From Geminocystis sp. NIES-3708 (GTDB taxonomy: Bacteria; Cyanobacteriota; Cyanobacteriia; Cyanobacteriales; Cyanobacteriaceae), in assembly GCF_001548095.1 (NCBI RefSeq), contig NZ_AP014815.1:1363656-1427655 (forward strand): 64,000 nucleotides of DNA. The letters run 5' to 3'. Shown in pieces: positions 20,160-28,404 of the stretch. Positions within the stretch are counted from its first letter, which is position 1, and every line of letters starts with the position of its first letter. The translations under genes and the position numbers were made by a program. The notes beneath the pieces are model-generated. The model did no database searches and was not told where the DNA came from. It was given only the letters and a program-made list of their open reading frames with translations.

Positions 20160-22338
20160 CTTGATCCTGCCATTGTTTTTTTCTGAGTTGACGTAATTTA
20201 TCAATAGGTTTTGGAGGTGCAATATAATCGTTTTCCTCCTTTTCCGTCCCGTTAAAGATAGGAATTATCTCTGCTAGTTCTTGGACATTGTTATCTTCAA
20301 TGCCTGAATTGTTTATTCTTTCATACTCTTTTTCAGCATGACGATTTTGAATAATTCCTTGAATACGGGAACGTTTACTTTGAGGAATTTTCGCTTGAGA
20401 TGTTTGTTTTTGAGCTTCTGAGACAATTTGTTCAACTTGGGCGTGAAAATTAGCTTGAGTTTGCTGTAGCCTTGTTTTAGAAGATTCTTGATATTGTTTT
20501 TGTAATTCAAAATATTCAACAACTTCATACCAATCTTTCCCCTTAAATCTCAGGTCTGCTTCGACTAAATTACAGGTGATTAAGGCTGGACTATCACGCA
20601 AACGGAGATAAATATGATCCACAAAACGAGGATCATAAGCTATTTTGACTTTCCATCGTCCCTCATTTCTGGCTTTGACAAACCATTGCTCTCTTAAGGC
20701 TAACTCACAAGTATAATATGAACCGTTATAATAAATTCCTTGAGCAGTGATAGAGGCTTGTGCTGACGGTAATAAATTCAGATGAATAACATCTTCTGAT
20801 TGAGTTCGCAAATGACCTACTCGATTTTGTATTCCCCAATTCCATAAGTCGATGGGATAAGGTTGCAGATAATCCTGAATCATAAATTCATCCATTGAGT
20901 AACTCGTCAAATAGTGATTATGATTATGGTCAAGGATTTGATAAATCATTAGTTGTCGAAATTGATGTAAGTCCAAAACTGCTTCTAGTCGATAATCCCT
21001 ATCTCCTCTTTCTCGTTGTTTTCTAACCGCTCCAGGTAGCCAATGAATCATCTTTTCATTGGTTAAGCCAAAATTTCTTTCAACAATTCCTTTCCAATCT
21101 GCTCGATAAGGTGGTGTATTAGAAACACGAATGTTGAGAGCATTCACTAAATTATCGGCGTTGTAACCTTCAAATTCTCCTCGATCGGCTAAAATAGATT
21201 CGGGCAAATGATGACAAGGCCAGTCTTCAGGAGTAATCTCAATACCGTACTGATTGCAAAATTCGACTTTATTCGTAGTTACATTCTCAAGGGCTAACAT
21301 CGCGCCGAGCCAACTTGGTCCTTCTAAACTGACGCTAAATCCGACTATCATGCGACTGAAAACATCGATAACAATATAGAGTACAGGACGACCAATAATT
21401 CTATTTCGATCCAAAGAACTAACCAAATAAATGTCGCCGATCGTGGCATCTATCTGATAGACAGAACCAGGTCCAAATGCCATTTTTGTTGAGTTTCCCG
21501 TTATTTCTCTGTATTTGAGATTAAAGCGACGTTTTCCTTCACGGCTAATTTTTTCTCTGGTAATATTTCTGTCTTTTTGATACCAGTAACGAAATTGATT
21601 AAATGTCGGTAGTTCATGGGCTGGAGGTAAAATCGGAACTAAAACATTATTTTGCATTTCATAGCCCTGATGGAATAATTTTTCCAGCGTTAACTGAAAG
21701 GCATCTTTAAGAGTTCTCCCCTGTTGATTTTCATAAAATAGATTAATTCCTCTCTCAAATTTCTTTTTGATTTCATCATCAATGTTCACCCCTAAAGTGC
21801 TATTTGTGGCTTTAGCTAGTTTACTTGGACGACCTCGTTTGCGATCGCTACTTTGACGTTGTTTTCCTTTAGCACCGCATTTTTCAAATAATGGTAAAAG
21901 GACATTTTTATTTTGTCCTCCTTGCCAATAGCGCCGCAGATGATGATAAATTGTTTTTTTGCTTGATCCTGTATTGTTGATAATCTCATTAATTAGTTTG
22001 CCTCTATGTTCGGGAATAAATGCCAAACCATCAGGATTTTCAACAATGGGCTTAATTACTTCCCAAGCTCGATCGCGCCTTTGTTTATAGGAGAAGGGAA
22101 TTTCATCTTCTGATGGTGTTAATTTTTGATAAGGATCAAACGTTAAAACTCTAATTTTTTGGTTAAAGCAATCATTTTCTAACTCGGACAGCTTACGCCA
22201 CGTTGGTAATGCTTTAGAATTATTAATTTCAATCAGTACCACATTATCGGTGAGAGAATCAACCCATAACACCCGTTCGATGACGTTATTTCCCTCATCA
22301 TCTAGCCATTCTAGTAACATATTTACCAAAATGCTCAT
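20152..22338 (-). CDS. tnsB: TnsB DDE transposase subunit
   Basis: A 728-aa Rve-fold transposase that cuts the 3' ends and joins them to target DNA. The catalytic triad is visible as D297 (VYQIDATIGD), D385 (SILADRGEFEG) and E420 (ADWKGIVERNF). N-terminal helix-turn-helix regions precede it (SSKKTIYHHLRRYWQGG, RKRGRPSK), and a C-terminal Gln- and Lys-rich tail probably contacts TnsC. I chose the ATG at 22338 because it gives a 4-bp ATGA overlap with the tnsA stop; an ATG seven codons upstream (22359) is possible but lacks a ribosome-binding site. TnsA and TnsB are separate proteins here, unlike the fused TnsAB of known I-B CRISPR transposons. Confidence 0.95.
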   Translation of the reverse strand: MSILVNMLLEWLDDEGNNVIERVLWVDSLTDNVVLIEINNSKALPTWRKLSELENDCFNQKIRVLTFDPYQKLTPSEDEIPFSYKQRRDRAWEVIKPIVENPDGLAFIPEHRGKLINEIINNTGSSKKTIYHHLRRYWQGGQNKNVLLPLFEKCGAKGKQRQSSDRKRGRPSKLAKATNSTLGVNIDDEIKKKFERGINLFYENQQGRTLKDAFQLTLEKLFHQGYEMQNNVLVPILPPAHELPTFNQFRYWYQKDRNITREKISREGKRRFNLKYREITGNSTKMAFGPGSVYQIDATIGDIYLVSSLDRNRIIGRPVLYIVIDVFSRMIVGFSVSLEGPSWLGAMLALENVTTNKVEFCNQYGIEITPEDWPCHHLPESILADRGEFEGYNADNLVNALNIRVSNTPPYRADWKGIVERNFGLTNEKMIHWLPGAVRKQRERGDRDYRLEAVLDLHQFRQLMIYQILDHNHNHYLTSYSMDEFMIQDYLQPYPIDLWNWGIQNRVGHLRTQSEDVIHLNLLPSAQASITAQGIYYNGSYYTCELALREQWFVKARNEGRWKVKIAYDPRFVDHIYLRLRDSPALITCNLVEADLRFKGKDWYEVVEYFELQKQYQESSKTRLQQTQANFHAQVEQIVSEAQKQTSQAKIPQSKRSRIQGIIQNRHAEKEYERINNSGIEDNNVQELAEIIPIFNGTEKEENDYIAPPKPIDKLRQLRKKQWQDQDD

Positions 22339-23189
22339 CCTACTTCTCTCTCCTTCCATGAGTTGACTTGTGTGACTTTCTTCTGAGTAGAAATTAGTTC
22401 TAATGGTTGATTGGGTTCAATACATTCATTCATGGAAACAATCCACATACGATTCGCCATTAGATAACGAACCACTGATAAACTTGTACCCGCGGATAAA
22501 CACAACCGATCATCGCATTCAGATGTTAAATAGTTGAGAGGTATGTTATTTATTGACATACTAGACTCTAATGTTTGTTTTATTTTTTGTATGTCATTTT
22601 CAGATAAAGGATATAGATTTTCCAAATCATGATAAGGATGAAGCCAAGATAGATTTTTAACAAGATTTTCGGGAATTTCTTGTTCGGTGACAATTCCCCA
22701 ATCAATATTTCTTTCTTGCCAATACAAACGCTCAATTTCTAACTTCTCAATGGTTCTATGGGATTGAAGGTCTTTCGTTTGTCTGAGAGTTCGAGCTTGT
22801 TCTATGGTGTCTATTTTTTGATCTACTGTTAGTAAAAAATCTGTAGTCATCACGATCGGCTCTTTTGTTTGGGGGTCTATTGGGTGATTAATTCCTGCTA
22901 ATTCAGCAATGGCAATAGTTTCCTCTAAAGGTAATAGGGGATATTGCTCTCTTATGTCATAAATAACAGGCGACCATTCCAACAGATAAAAGTAAGATAG
23001 CTCAAAGTTACTCATAAAATGCTGAACTCTTTTACTTTTTATGCCTTTTATACGAGTTGCTAAACCTTGAGATGCTACATCTTGAATCAACAACCAAGGC
23101 TGATATTCAGAGCCTTTACCTTGCCCTCTACCATCTTTGATTCTTTTTTCTATTAATCTATTTGTATTTTGACGATTTCGCTTTGCCAT
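22335..23189 (-). CDS. tnsA: TnsA endonuclease subunit of the transposase
   Basis: A 284-aa restriction-like nuclease that cuts the 5' ends to give cut-and-paste excision. Catalytic residues line up with Tn7 TnsA: E63 (SNFELSYFYLLEW), D117 (IVMTTDFLL) and the QxK pair Q137-T-K139, followed by the family phrase RTIEKLEIERLYW and GIVTEQEIPENL. The C-terminal part (about 185-284) matches the TnsC-interacting winged-helix region. It is the first gene of the tns operon. The 128-bp region upstream is shared with the divergent gene at 23318. Confidence 0.93.
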   Translation of the reverse strand: MAKRNRQNTNRLIEKRIKDGRGQGKGSEYQPWLLIQDVASQGLATRIKGIKSKRVQHFMSNFELSYFYLLEWSPVIYDIREQYPLLPLEETIAIAELAGINHPIDPQTKEPIVMTTDFLLTVDQKIDTIEQARTLRQTKDLQSHRTIEKLEIERLYWQERNIDWGIVTEQEIPENLVKNLSWLHPYHDLENLYPLSENDIQKIKQTLESSMSINNIPLNYLTSECDDRLCLSAGTSLSVVRYLMANRMWIVSMNECIEPNQPLELISTQKKVTQVNSWKEREVG

Positions 23190-23317
23190 AACAAAACAAA
23201 TTATCTAATGAATACCTGTAATATTAACATACGTTTGTTAAAAATAAAAGTTTTGTAGAAGATATGAGAAAATAAATTTAGATCAACGTCTTAAATTGCG
23301 GAATAAAGCGAGGTTGA

Positions 23318-24298
23318 ATGATTAATTTGTTATTGGGAGTAGTTCGTGAAAATCATTCTCAGGGGGAATTTTTCCTCACTCGTTCTCAGGTAGGGGTAAT
23401 TCTTCAACTATTCATTTTTGATAATCGATTTATCTCTGAGGAAATGAAATCTTTAAAAATTCCAGAGAAAATGGATTTTTCCGCAGAAGCACTCTATAAT
23501 CTTACTACTCCTCAATATCCTGAACTCTCACCTCTAGTTGCTTTTATTGATGGTGAATTTAGTTATGAAAATACTGACTCAGAGAATCCTAATATTGGGA
23601 AAATAATTGTTTCTTTCGATGTTCCTATTATTGCAGTGGAGGGGGAAGCACGTTCTTTAGCGATGCAAAATTTAATCAAAGAAAAACCTGAGTTTAAGGA
23701 TACTCGTATTCCTGTTATTCTTTATCACTCCGACATCAAACAAAGTCACAATGATTCTTATTTAGATATTGATAATGAAGATTATGCCAATGTAATTGCT
23801 AAAGCTGTTATCGATCAAGTGCCGATATTTCGTGATTTAACGGAGATGAAACGTAGTAGTTTGCCAATGCGATCGCACTATCTATTTACCCTAAGTTCGA
23901 TCGACAAAGCTACCCAAGCCCTATTGATTAACTATGATGATGATGATTTAGAGATTCAAATTGACATAGCCGTTAATTACTGGCAAAAAGTATGTGAATA
24001 TATGCGTCAATGGAATCAAGTTTTTCAGGGAGAAACAAGCTCTGGTAAAATTCGAGAAGATTATATTTGTTCCCATGCCATAACTCTTTCAGCACTAGGA
24101 CATTTAGGATCCTTTCTGATGAAATCTTATCCTGATGATTGGCAAGAGAAAATCAAAAAGATTCAAGATATTAATTGGTTACGTTCCAATCCAGAATGGC
24201 ACAAGGGAATTATTGTTAACAACAGAGTTTCTAAGGCGATCGACAGTATTAATTTTCTTGTTAATTATTTTCAGAATTTTATTGATGCTAATTGTTAA
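23318..24298 (+). CDS. putative DndB/DGQHR-like protein
   Basis: A 326-aa protein. The central stretch PIIAVEGEARSLAMQNLI, followed by DTRIPVILYHSDIKQSHNDS, has the layout of the DGQHR motif of DndB-type proteins (DGQHRLxAL...IPVxxF), but with the motif changed to VEGEAR. The C-terminal ITLSALGHLGSFLMKSYPDD and NNRVSKAIDSINFLVNYF also fit that family. DndB regulates DNA phosphorothioation genes, and stand-alone relatives occur on mobile islands. No dndCDE genes are present, so a role in modification is unsupported; it could be a regulator or orphan defence factor. It diverges from tnsA and ends 25 bp before CRISPR array 1. Confidence 0.45.
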   Translation: MINLLLGVVRENHSQGEFFLTRSQVGVILQLFIFDNRFISEEMKSLKIPEKMDFSAEALYNLTTPQYPELSPLVAFIDGEFSYENTDSENPNIGKIIVSFDVPIIAVEGEARSLAMQNLIKEKPEFKDTRIPVILYHSDIKQSHNDSYLDIDNEDYANVIAKAVIDQVPIFRDLTEMKRSSLPMRSHYLFTLSSIDKATQALLINYDDDDLEIQIDIAVNYWQKVCEYMRQWNQVFQGETSSGKIREDYICSHAITLSALGHLGSFLMKSYPDDWQEKIKKIQDINWLRSNPEWHKGIIVNNRVSKAIDSINFLVNYFQNFIDANC

Positions 24299-24323
24299 AA
24301 TATGATATTTTAGCCTTGCTTTC

Positions 24324-26369
24324 GTGAACAACGCCTAATGGTGATCGAAGGTTAAACAGTCTCCTTTTAACCTTGACTACTATAGTATAACAACTGTGAT
24401 CAACGCCTAATGGCGATCGAAGGTTAAACAGGGGTTCTGGAAGCTCTCAGACTAATTCAGACTTAAAGTGATCAACGCCTAATGGCGATCGAAGGTTAAA
24501 CAGATTCTCAGCTACTCAATTAGCGAAGAGATTAGGGATTGTGATCAACGCCTAATGGCGATCGAAGGTTAAACAGGATAACAGCATGATTGCCTTCTAG
24601 CGATTTGAATTGTGATCAACGCCTAATGGCGATCGAAGGTTAAACAGTTCCTCCCACAGGTACTAGCATATTATTTAAAGGGTGATCAACGCCTAATGGC
24701 GATCGAAGGTTAAACAGATATTGCAAAAGAAATAGGGAAAAAATATCAGTATGTGATCAACGCCTAATGGCGATCGAAGGTTAAACAGTAAAAGTACAGT
24801 CCCATTCACGGGAAAAGATTTTCGTGATCAACGCCTAATGGCGATCGAAGGTTAAACAGAGTAATAAGTAATGCCAAACTTAAACTATAATTTGTGATCA
24901 ACGCCTAATGGCGATCGAAGGTTAAACAGTGGCTATATTTCCGAGGCACAGCGTAAGAGATTGTACGATGATCAACGCCTAATGGCGATCGAAGGTTAAA
25001 CAGACAGAGAAAATGTAATAAAAGCTCATGCTGAATATTTGTGATCAACGCCTAATGGCGATCGAAGGTTAAACAGATCGCTCAAAATAGTCAAAGAAAA
25101 TTGCCTGTTCTACAAGTGATCAACGCCTAATGGCGATCGAAGGTTAAACAGTTTCAGCCCCTGCTAGGTAGATTCTTTTTTGCTCCTATGTGATCAACGC
25201 CTAATGGCGATCGAAGGTTAAACAGTACTCAACGGGCATTTACTCTCTAAGCAATAGAAGGTGATCAACGCCTAATGGCGATCGAAGGTTAAACAGATGA
25301 TTTTTTTGTTGTTTCAATACCTCATTAAAGTGTGATCAACGCCTAATGGCGATCGAAGGTTAAACAGTCTAATGCACTTTCTACGAACCCTTTTAAATAA
25401 TGTGATCAACGCCTAATGGCGATCGAAGGTTAAACAGCAGAAAAAGTACCTTTAGAATTTATCGTCAGTTCCTGTGATCAACGCCTAATGGCGATCGAAG
25501 GTTAAACAGTTCTCAGCTACTGAATTAGCTAATAGATTGGGGATTGTGATCAACGCCTAATGGCGATCGAAGGTTAAACAGAGTGTAAAGAATCTTACCA
25601 TCAGGGGTGCTTACAGGTGATCAACGCCTAATGGCGATCGAAGGTTAAACAGAATTTACAGGAAATAATTAATATTTTTGTGCCTATGTGATCAACGCCT
25701 AATGGCGATCGAAGGTTAAACAGTGATGAAAAAAGAAATGCTCAATTTATTTTTCTAGTGATCAACGCCTAATGGCGATCGAAGGTTAAACAGAGTACAA
25801 AATAGTAAAAAAATAATCGCAACAATAGGTGATCAACGCCTAATGGCGATCGAAGGTTAAACAGATGATAGCTTTAATGCTATCAACGTTTTCGATTGTG
25901 TGATCAACGCCTAATGGCGATCGAAGGTTAAACAGTCTATTTCCTGTGCTGTCGACCAAAAATTCGGATTGTGATCAACGCCTAATGGCGATCGAAGGTT
26001 AAACAGCTTCCAAAACTTGACCTTTTGCTCTCGTCCATCTGTGATCAACGCCTAATGGCGATCGAAGGTTAAACAGATATTCTTCCCAAATAATTTGGTC
26101 TGGGTCAGATTTGTGATCAACGCCTAATGGCGATCGAAGGTTAAACAGTGTTCCAGTCCCACTCATGCACTGTTGCATCTGCTGAGTGATCAACGCCTAA
26201 TGGCGATCGAAGGTTAAACAGATAGACTATCAGTTTATACTCACTCAATAAATGATACGTGATCAACGCCTAATGGCGATCGAAGGTTAAACAGAATTTA
26301 ATAAATTTAAGTTTGGTATTTTTACGGTAGAGGGTGATCAACGCCTAATGGCGATCGAAGGTTAAACAG
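24324..26369 (-). CRISPR. CRISPR array 1 (29 repeats, 28 spacers)
   Basis: A 36-bp repeat, read in crRNA sense (minus strand) as CTGTTTAACC...CGCC-ATTA-GGCG-TTGATCAC. The CGCC/GGCG stem with ATTA loop is followed by the 8-nt TTGATCAC, the expected 5' handle after Cas6 cutting. Spacers are about 34-39 nt. The leader is on the right (26370 onward), and the leader-distal repeat at 24324 is degenerate (GTGAACAACG, GGTGATCG), which supports the orientation. The repeat at 24968 begins A instead of G. Array 1 is transcribed in the same direction as the cas6-to-cas5 operon and lies just downstream of cas5. Two spacers (24504-24540, 25510-25545) are near-identical. Confidence 0.98.
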
Positions 26370-26631
26370 TGCGAAGACTGAAAGCCTTTAATAGAAAATC
26401 TTCCTAGATAACTTTTCAAGGTACAAATTAATAATAGAAAAAACTATCATTTTTGGAAAAATAAACTAAATTTCGTTTTAGTCGTAAACCTTGTCATACA
26501 ATAACTAGAGGATTTTTCAAGTAGGATTAATTAAGGGATAAATCTTCTAATGTCCATAGGATAATGGATTGATACACTTTTCTCCGATAATTGATATTGA
26601 CAGAGATAAGTGCTTGTAACAAAAACACAAA
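26370..26631 (-). promoter_or_regulatory. leader of CRISPR array 1
   Basis: On the minus strand, TTGTACCTTGAAAA starts 57 bp before the first repeat and AAGGCTTTCAG-TCTTCGCA abuts it. Both motifs recur in the array 2 leader at the same distances (see 36701-36949). They are candidate sites for leader recognition during spacer acquisition. No gene is seen here. Confidence 0.8.
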
Positions 26632-27354
26632 TCATTGAATTATAGGTAAAGTAATCCATGCTTTTTCAGGAGGTTCAGAGCAAAAATCAGTAGGAGAAAA
26701 TACTTGTAAGCTAGTTTTGGTATTATCTTCTCTGTCAACCCATGTGGTTAAGCGACAAACTCCCCTATTTGGTTTCGTTTTTGCTTCAAGAGGATAAAAC
26801 CAACGTGCTAAAGGTTTTTCGATGATTTCAATAGAATCAAATAAAAAGTTATTATCCCCTGCAAAGGGTAAACCATAACGAGTTTCTTGTAATTCTCCAT
26901 TTAATCCTTGAATAATACGATTAGATAAATCACTATCTTCTTTGTGATCAACACCTAAACGGTGATCTAAGGTTAAACAGCCTTTCATCGCCACAATAAA
27001 ACGATGATTAATTAAGACTTCTCTTCTTACAGGTGCAATCCAATACTTATTACCGTAGGTTTTTTCAGCTAATTCTTTTCCTGAGTTTCCCACAGGGTAA
27101 TTATGTAACTGCTGAGATAAAACCGTTTTTTCTGAATTACCAGATGGAAGGGCGATCGCAAAAGTTAGAGAGGGTAAATCTTGACGGTTATTAGAAATCG
27201 GTTTATTAATATCATCTCGTAATTCAATACCAGCGAGATTGAGTAAAATTCCGTAAACTGTAGAAGGAGAGGGAATAGGAGTGGTAGAACGGTAAGAACC
27301 CGATTGAAATGGGCGGAAACTGGCAAAAGGGGCTTTAAAAGAGAGAAAAATCAT
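26632..27354 (-). CDS. cas5: Cas5 (DevS/Cmx5-like) with an embedded CRISPR-repeat-coded segment
   Basis: A 240-aa Cascade subunit. The N-terminus FLSFKAPFASFRPFQSGSYR followed by TPIPSPSTVYGILLNLAGIE is the Cas5 RAMP opening, and the later RYGLPFAGDNNFLFDSIEII is typical of the family. Cas5 caps the crRNA 5' handle. Residues about 126-137 (CLTLDHRLGVDH) are encoded by a 37-nt copy of the CRISPR repeat in crRNA orientation (26944-26980), between the strand VLINHRFIVAMKG and the helix SDLSNRIIQGL. That position looks like a surface loop. The gene is last in the operon, 70 bp after cas7, and the gap contains a 17-bp palindrome. Confidence 0.92.
   Translation of the reverse strand: MIFLSFKAPFASFRPFQSGSYRSTTPIPSPSTVYGILLNLAGIELRDDINKPISNNRQDLPSLTFAIALPSGNSEKTVLSQQLHNYPVGNSGKELAEKTYGNKYWIAPVRREVLINHRFIVAMKGCLTLDHRLGVDHKEDSDLSNRIIQGLNGELQETRYGLPFAGDNNFLFDSIEIIEKPLARWFYPLEAKTKPNRGVCRLTTWVDREDNTKTSLQVFSPTDFCSEPPEKAWITLPIIQ
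26944..26980 (-). repeat. CRISPR-repeat-like sequence inside cas5, same sense as the mRNA
   Basis: It matches the 36-bp array repeat except for single-base changes and one extra loop base. CTGTTTAACCTT, GATC and the terminal GTTGATCAC are identical. The stem changes from CGCC/GGCG to CACC/GGTG, a paired G-C to A-U replacement that keeps the hairpin, and the loop goes from ATTA to GTTTA. It lies in the cas5 reading frame with no stop. Cas6 could therefore cut the operon mRNA here, leaving a TTGATCAC 5' end followed by AAAGAAGATAGTGATTTATC. Confidence 0.9.
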
Positions 27355-27383
27355 AAAAGTACATTAACAATAAACAATAGTAG

Positions 27384-27400
27384 GGTGGGCAATGCCCACC
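27384..27400. repeat. 17-bp palindrome GGTGGGCA-A-TGCCCACC between cas7 and cas5
   Basis: A perfect 8-bp inverted repeat around one base. An identical 17-mer stands at 38728-38744, just past the glmS stop. It may act as a mRNA hairpin or terminator, or be a dispersed palindromic repeat of this genome. Confidence 0.7.
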
Positions 27401-27424
27401 AATCGAGGTTTAAATGAAAATAGA

Positions 27425-28339
27425 TTAAAGAAAACAATCAGCAACGGAATTTAAAAGAGTTTCACAATTATTGAAAAGGTTTACCCCCATATCTGCTAAT
27501 TTTTTAACTTGGGATTCTTCCATCTCACGGATAATTTCTCCTCCAATCCAAAACTCATCCGCAGGTAAATCACAATTATCATCATTACTATTAGTTAAAC
27601 GATGCAACTCTAACCAATTACCTTCCTCATCAAATCCATAAGTGTTATATCCAGCCACTAATTTAGGTGTTAAACGAACAACTATTGAACGGGGAGCAAA
27701 TTCATAGTATGCTCTAGCATGACCTCCTGCAACATTATTTAACTGCTCGATCGAACTTAATAAAGCTCTTACCCACTCAGGTTTTTCTCCACAATCATGA
27801 CTAGATAAAGCAAAAGGATATTGAAAAGCAGTATGGGTTACTTCTCGATGTAACAAAGCCGATGTACTAGCATTACTCCAATGAGTTTTTTCATTATTTT
27901 TGGTTTTAGCATGGAGGGGAGATTGATGAAAAATAGCATCGTATTTATAAGGACTTAAAGCTACTGCCATATTGCAACGAAAAACACTATCCCGTTTTGG
28001 AGGGATTGGTTTCATTTTTTTGACATCATCAGTTTTCGCTACCATATAACCAAATAAAAAATCATCGGCATACTTATCTGGATTAGGATATTCTTTAAAC
28101 TCTACAGCCAGTTGATCTTGATCATGTAATCGAGTACGATTATGGGGTTGATCTAAAGTAATCAACGTTTCTCTGATAGCGTTACGCATAGATTCAGGAC
28201 TAATAACAGCGTATTTTTGCCCATCTTTGACTATTTTCTGTAAAATCGTGCGATTTTCTTCTGATTCTCCCCGATAATTACCAGCAGGGGCAGGATAAGT
28301 TAAAACCGTAGCGAATAAATTTAACTGTTTTTTAGACAT
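27425..28339 (-). CDS. cas7: Cas7 (DevR-family Cascade backbone)
   Basis: A 304-aa protein of the DevR/Cst2-type Cas7 family, which forms the helical crRNA-binding backbone of type I Cascade. Supporting phrases are TVLTYPAPAGNYRGESEENR near the N-terminus, YAVISPESMRNAIRETLI, and GGHARAYYEFAPRSIVVRLT in the second half. I chose the ATG at 28339 (MSKKQLNLFA), four codons inside the longest frame, because GAGG lies 6-9 bp upstream. A repeat-like hairpin (28366-28392) sits in its 5' leader. It lies between cas8 and cas5 as in the Myxococcus dev locus. Confidence 0.93.
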   Translation of the reverse strand: MSKKQLNLFATVLTYPAPAGNYRGESEENRTILQKIVKDGQKYAVISPESMRNAIRETLITLDQPHNRTRLHDQDQLAVEFKEYPNPDKYADDFLFGYMVAKTDDVKKMKPIPPKRDSVFRCNMAVALSPYKYDAIFHQSPLHAKTKNNEKTHWSNASTSALLHREVTHTAFQYPFALSSHDCGEKPEWVRALLSSIEQLNNVAGGHARAYYEFAPRSIVVRLTPKLVAGYNTYGFDEEGNWLELHRLTNSNDDNCDLPADEFWIGGEIIREMEESQVKKLADMGVNLFNNCETLLNSVADCFL

Positions 28340-28365
28340 AATTAACCTCAAAATAATTTAATTTT

Positions 28366-28392
28366 TTACACACCTGACGGTATCTGAGGGGA
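28366..28392 (-). repeat. CRISPR-repeat-like hairpin upstream of cas7
   Basis: The mRNA strand reads CCTCAGATACCGTCAGGTGT, with ACC-GTCA-GGT able to pair. It shares 19 of 20 bases with the copy upstream of cas6 (about 33235-33254), and its layout (CCT..GAT.ACC-loop-GGTGT) parallels the array repeat and the cas5 copy. It lies between the cas8 stop and the cas7 start. Confidence 0.6.
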
Positions 28393-28404
28393 AGGAAAAA
28401 TTAA

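Noticed and set aside
25999-26193. A 64-codon minus-strand frame with repeated LFNLRSPLGVDH
   Set aside because: It is the translation of CRISPR repeats and spacers. The peptide resembles that in cas5 only because both derive from the same repeat.
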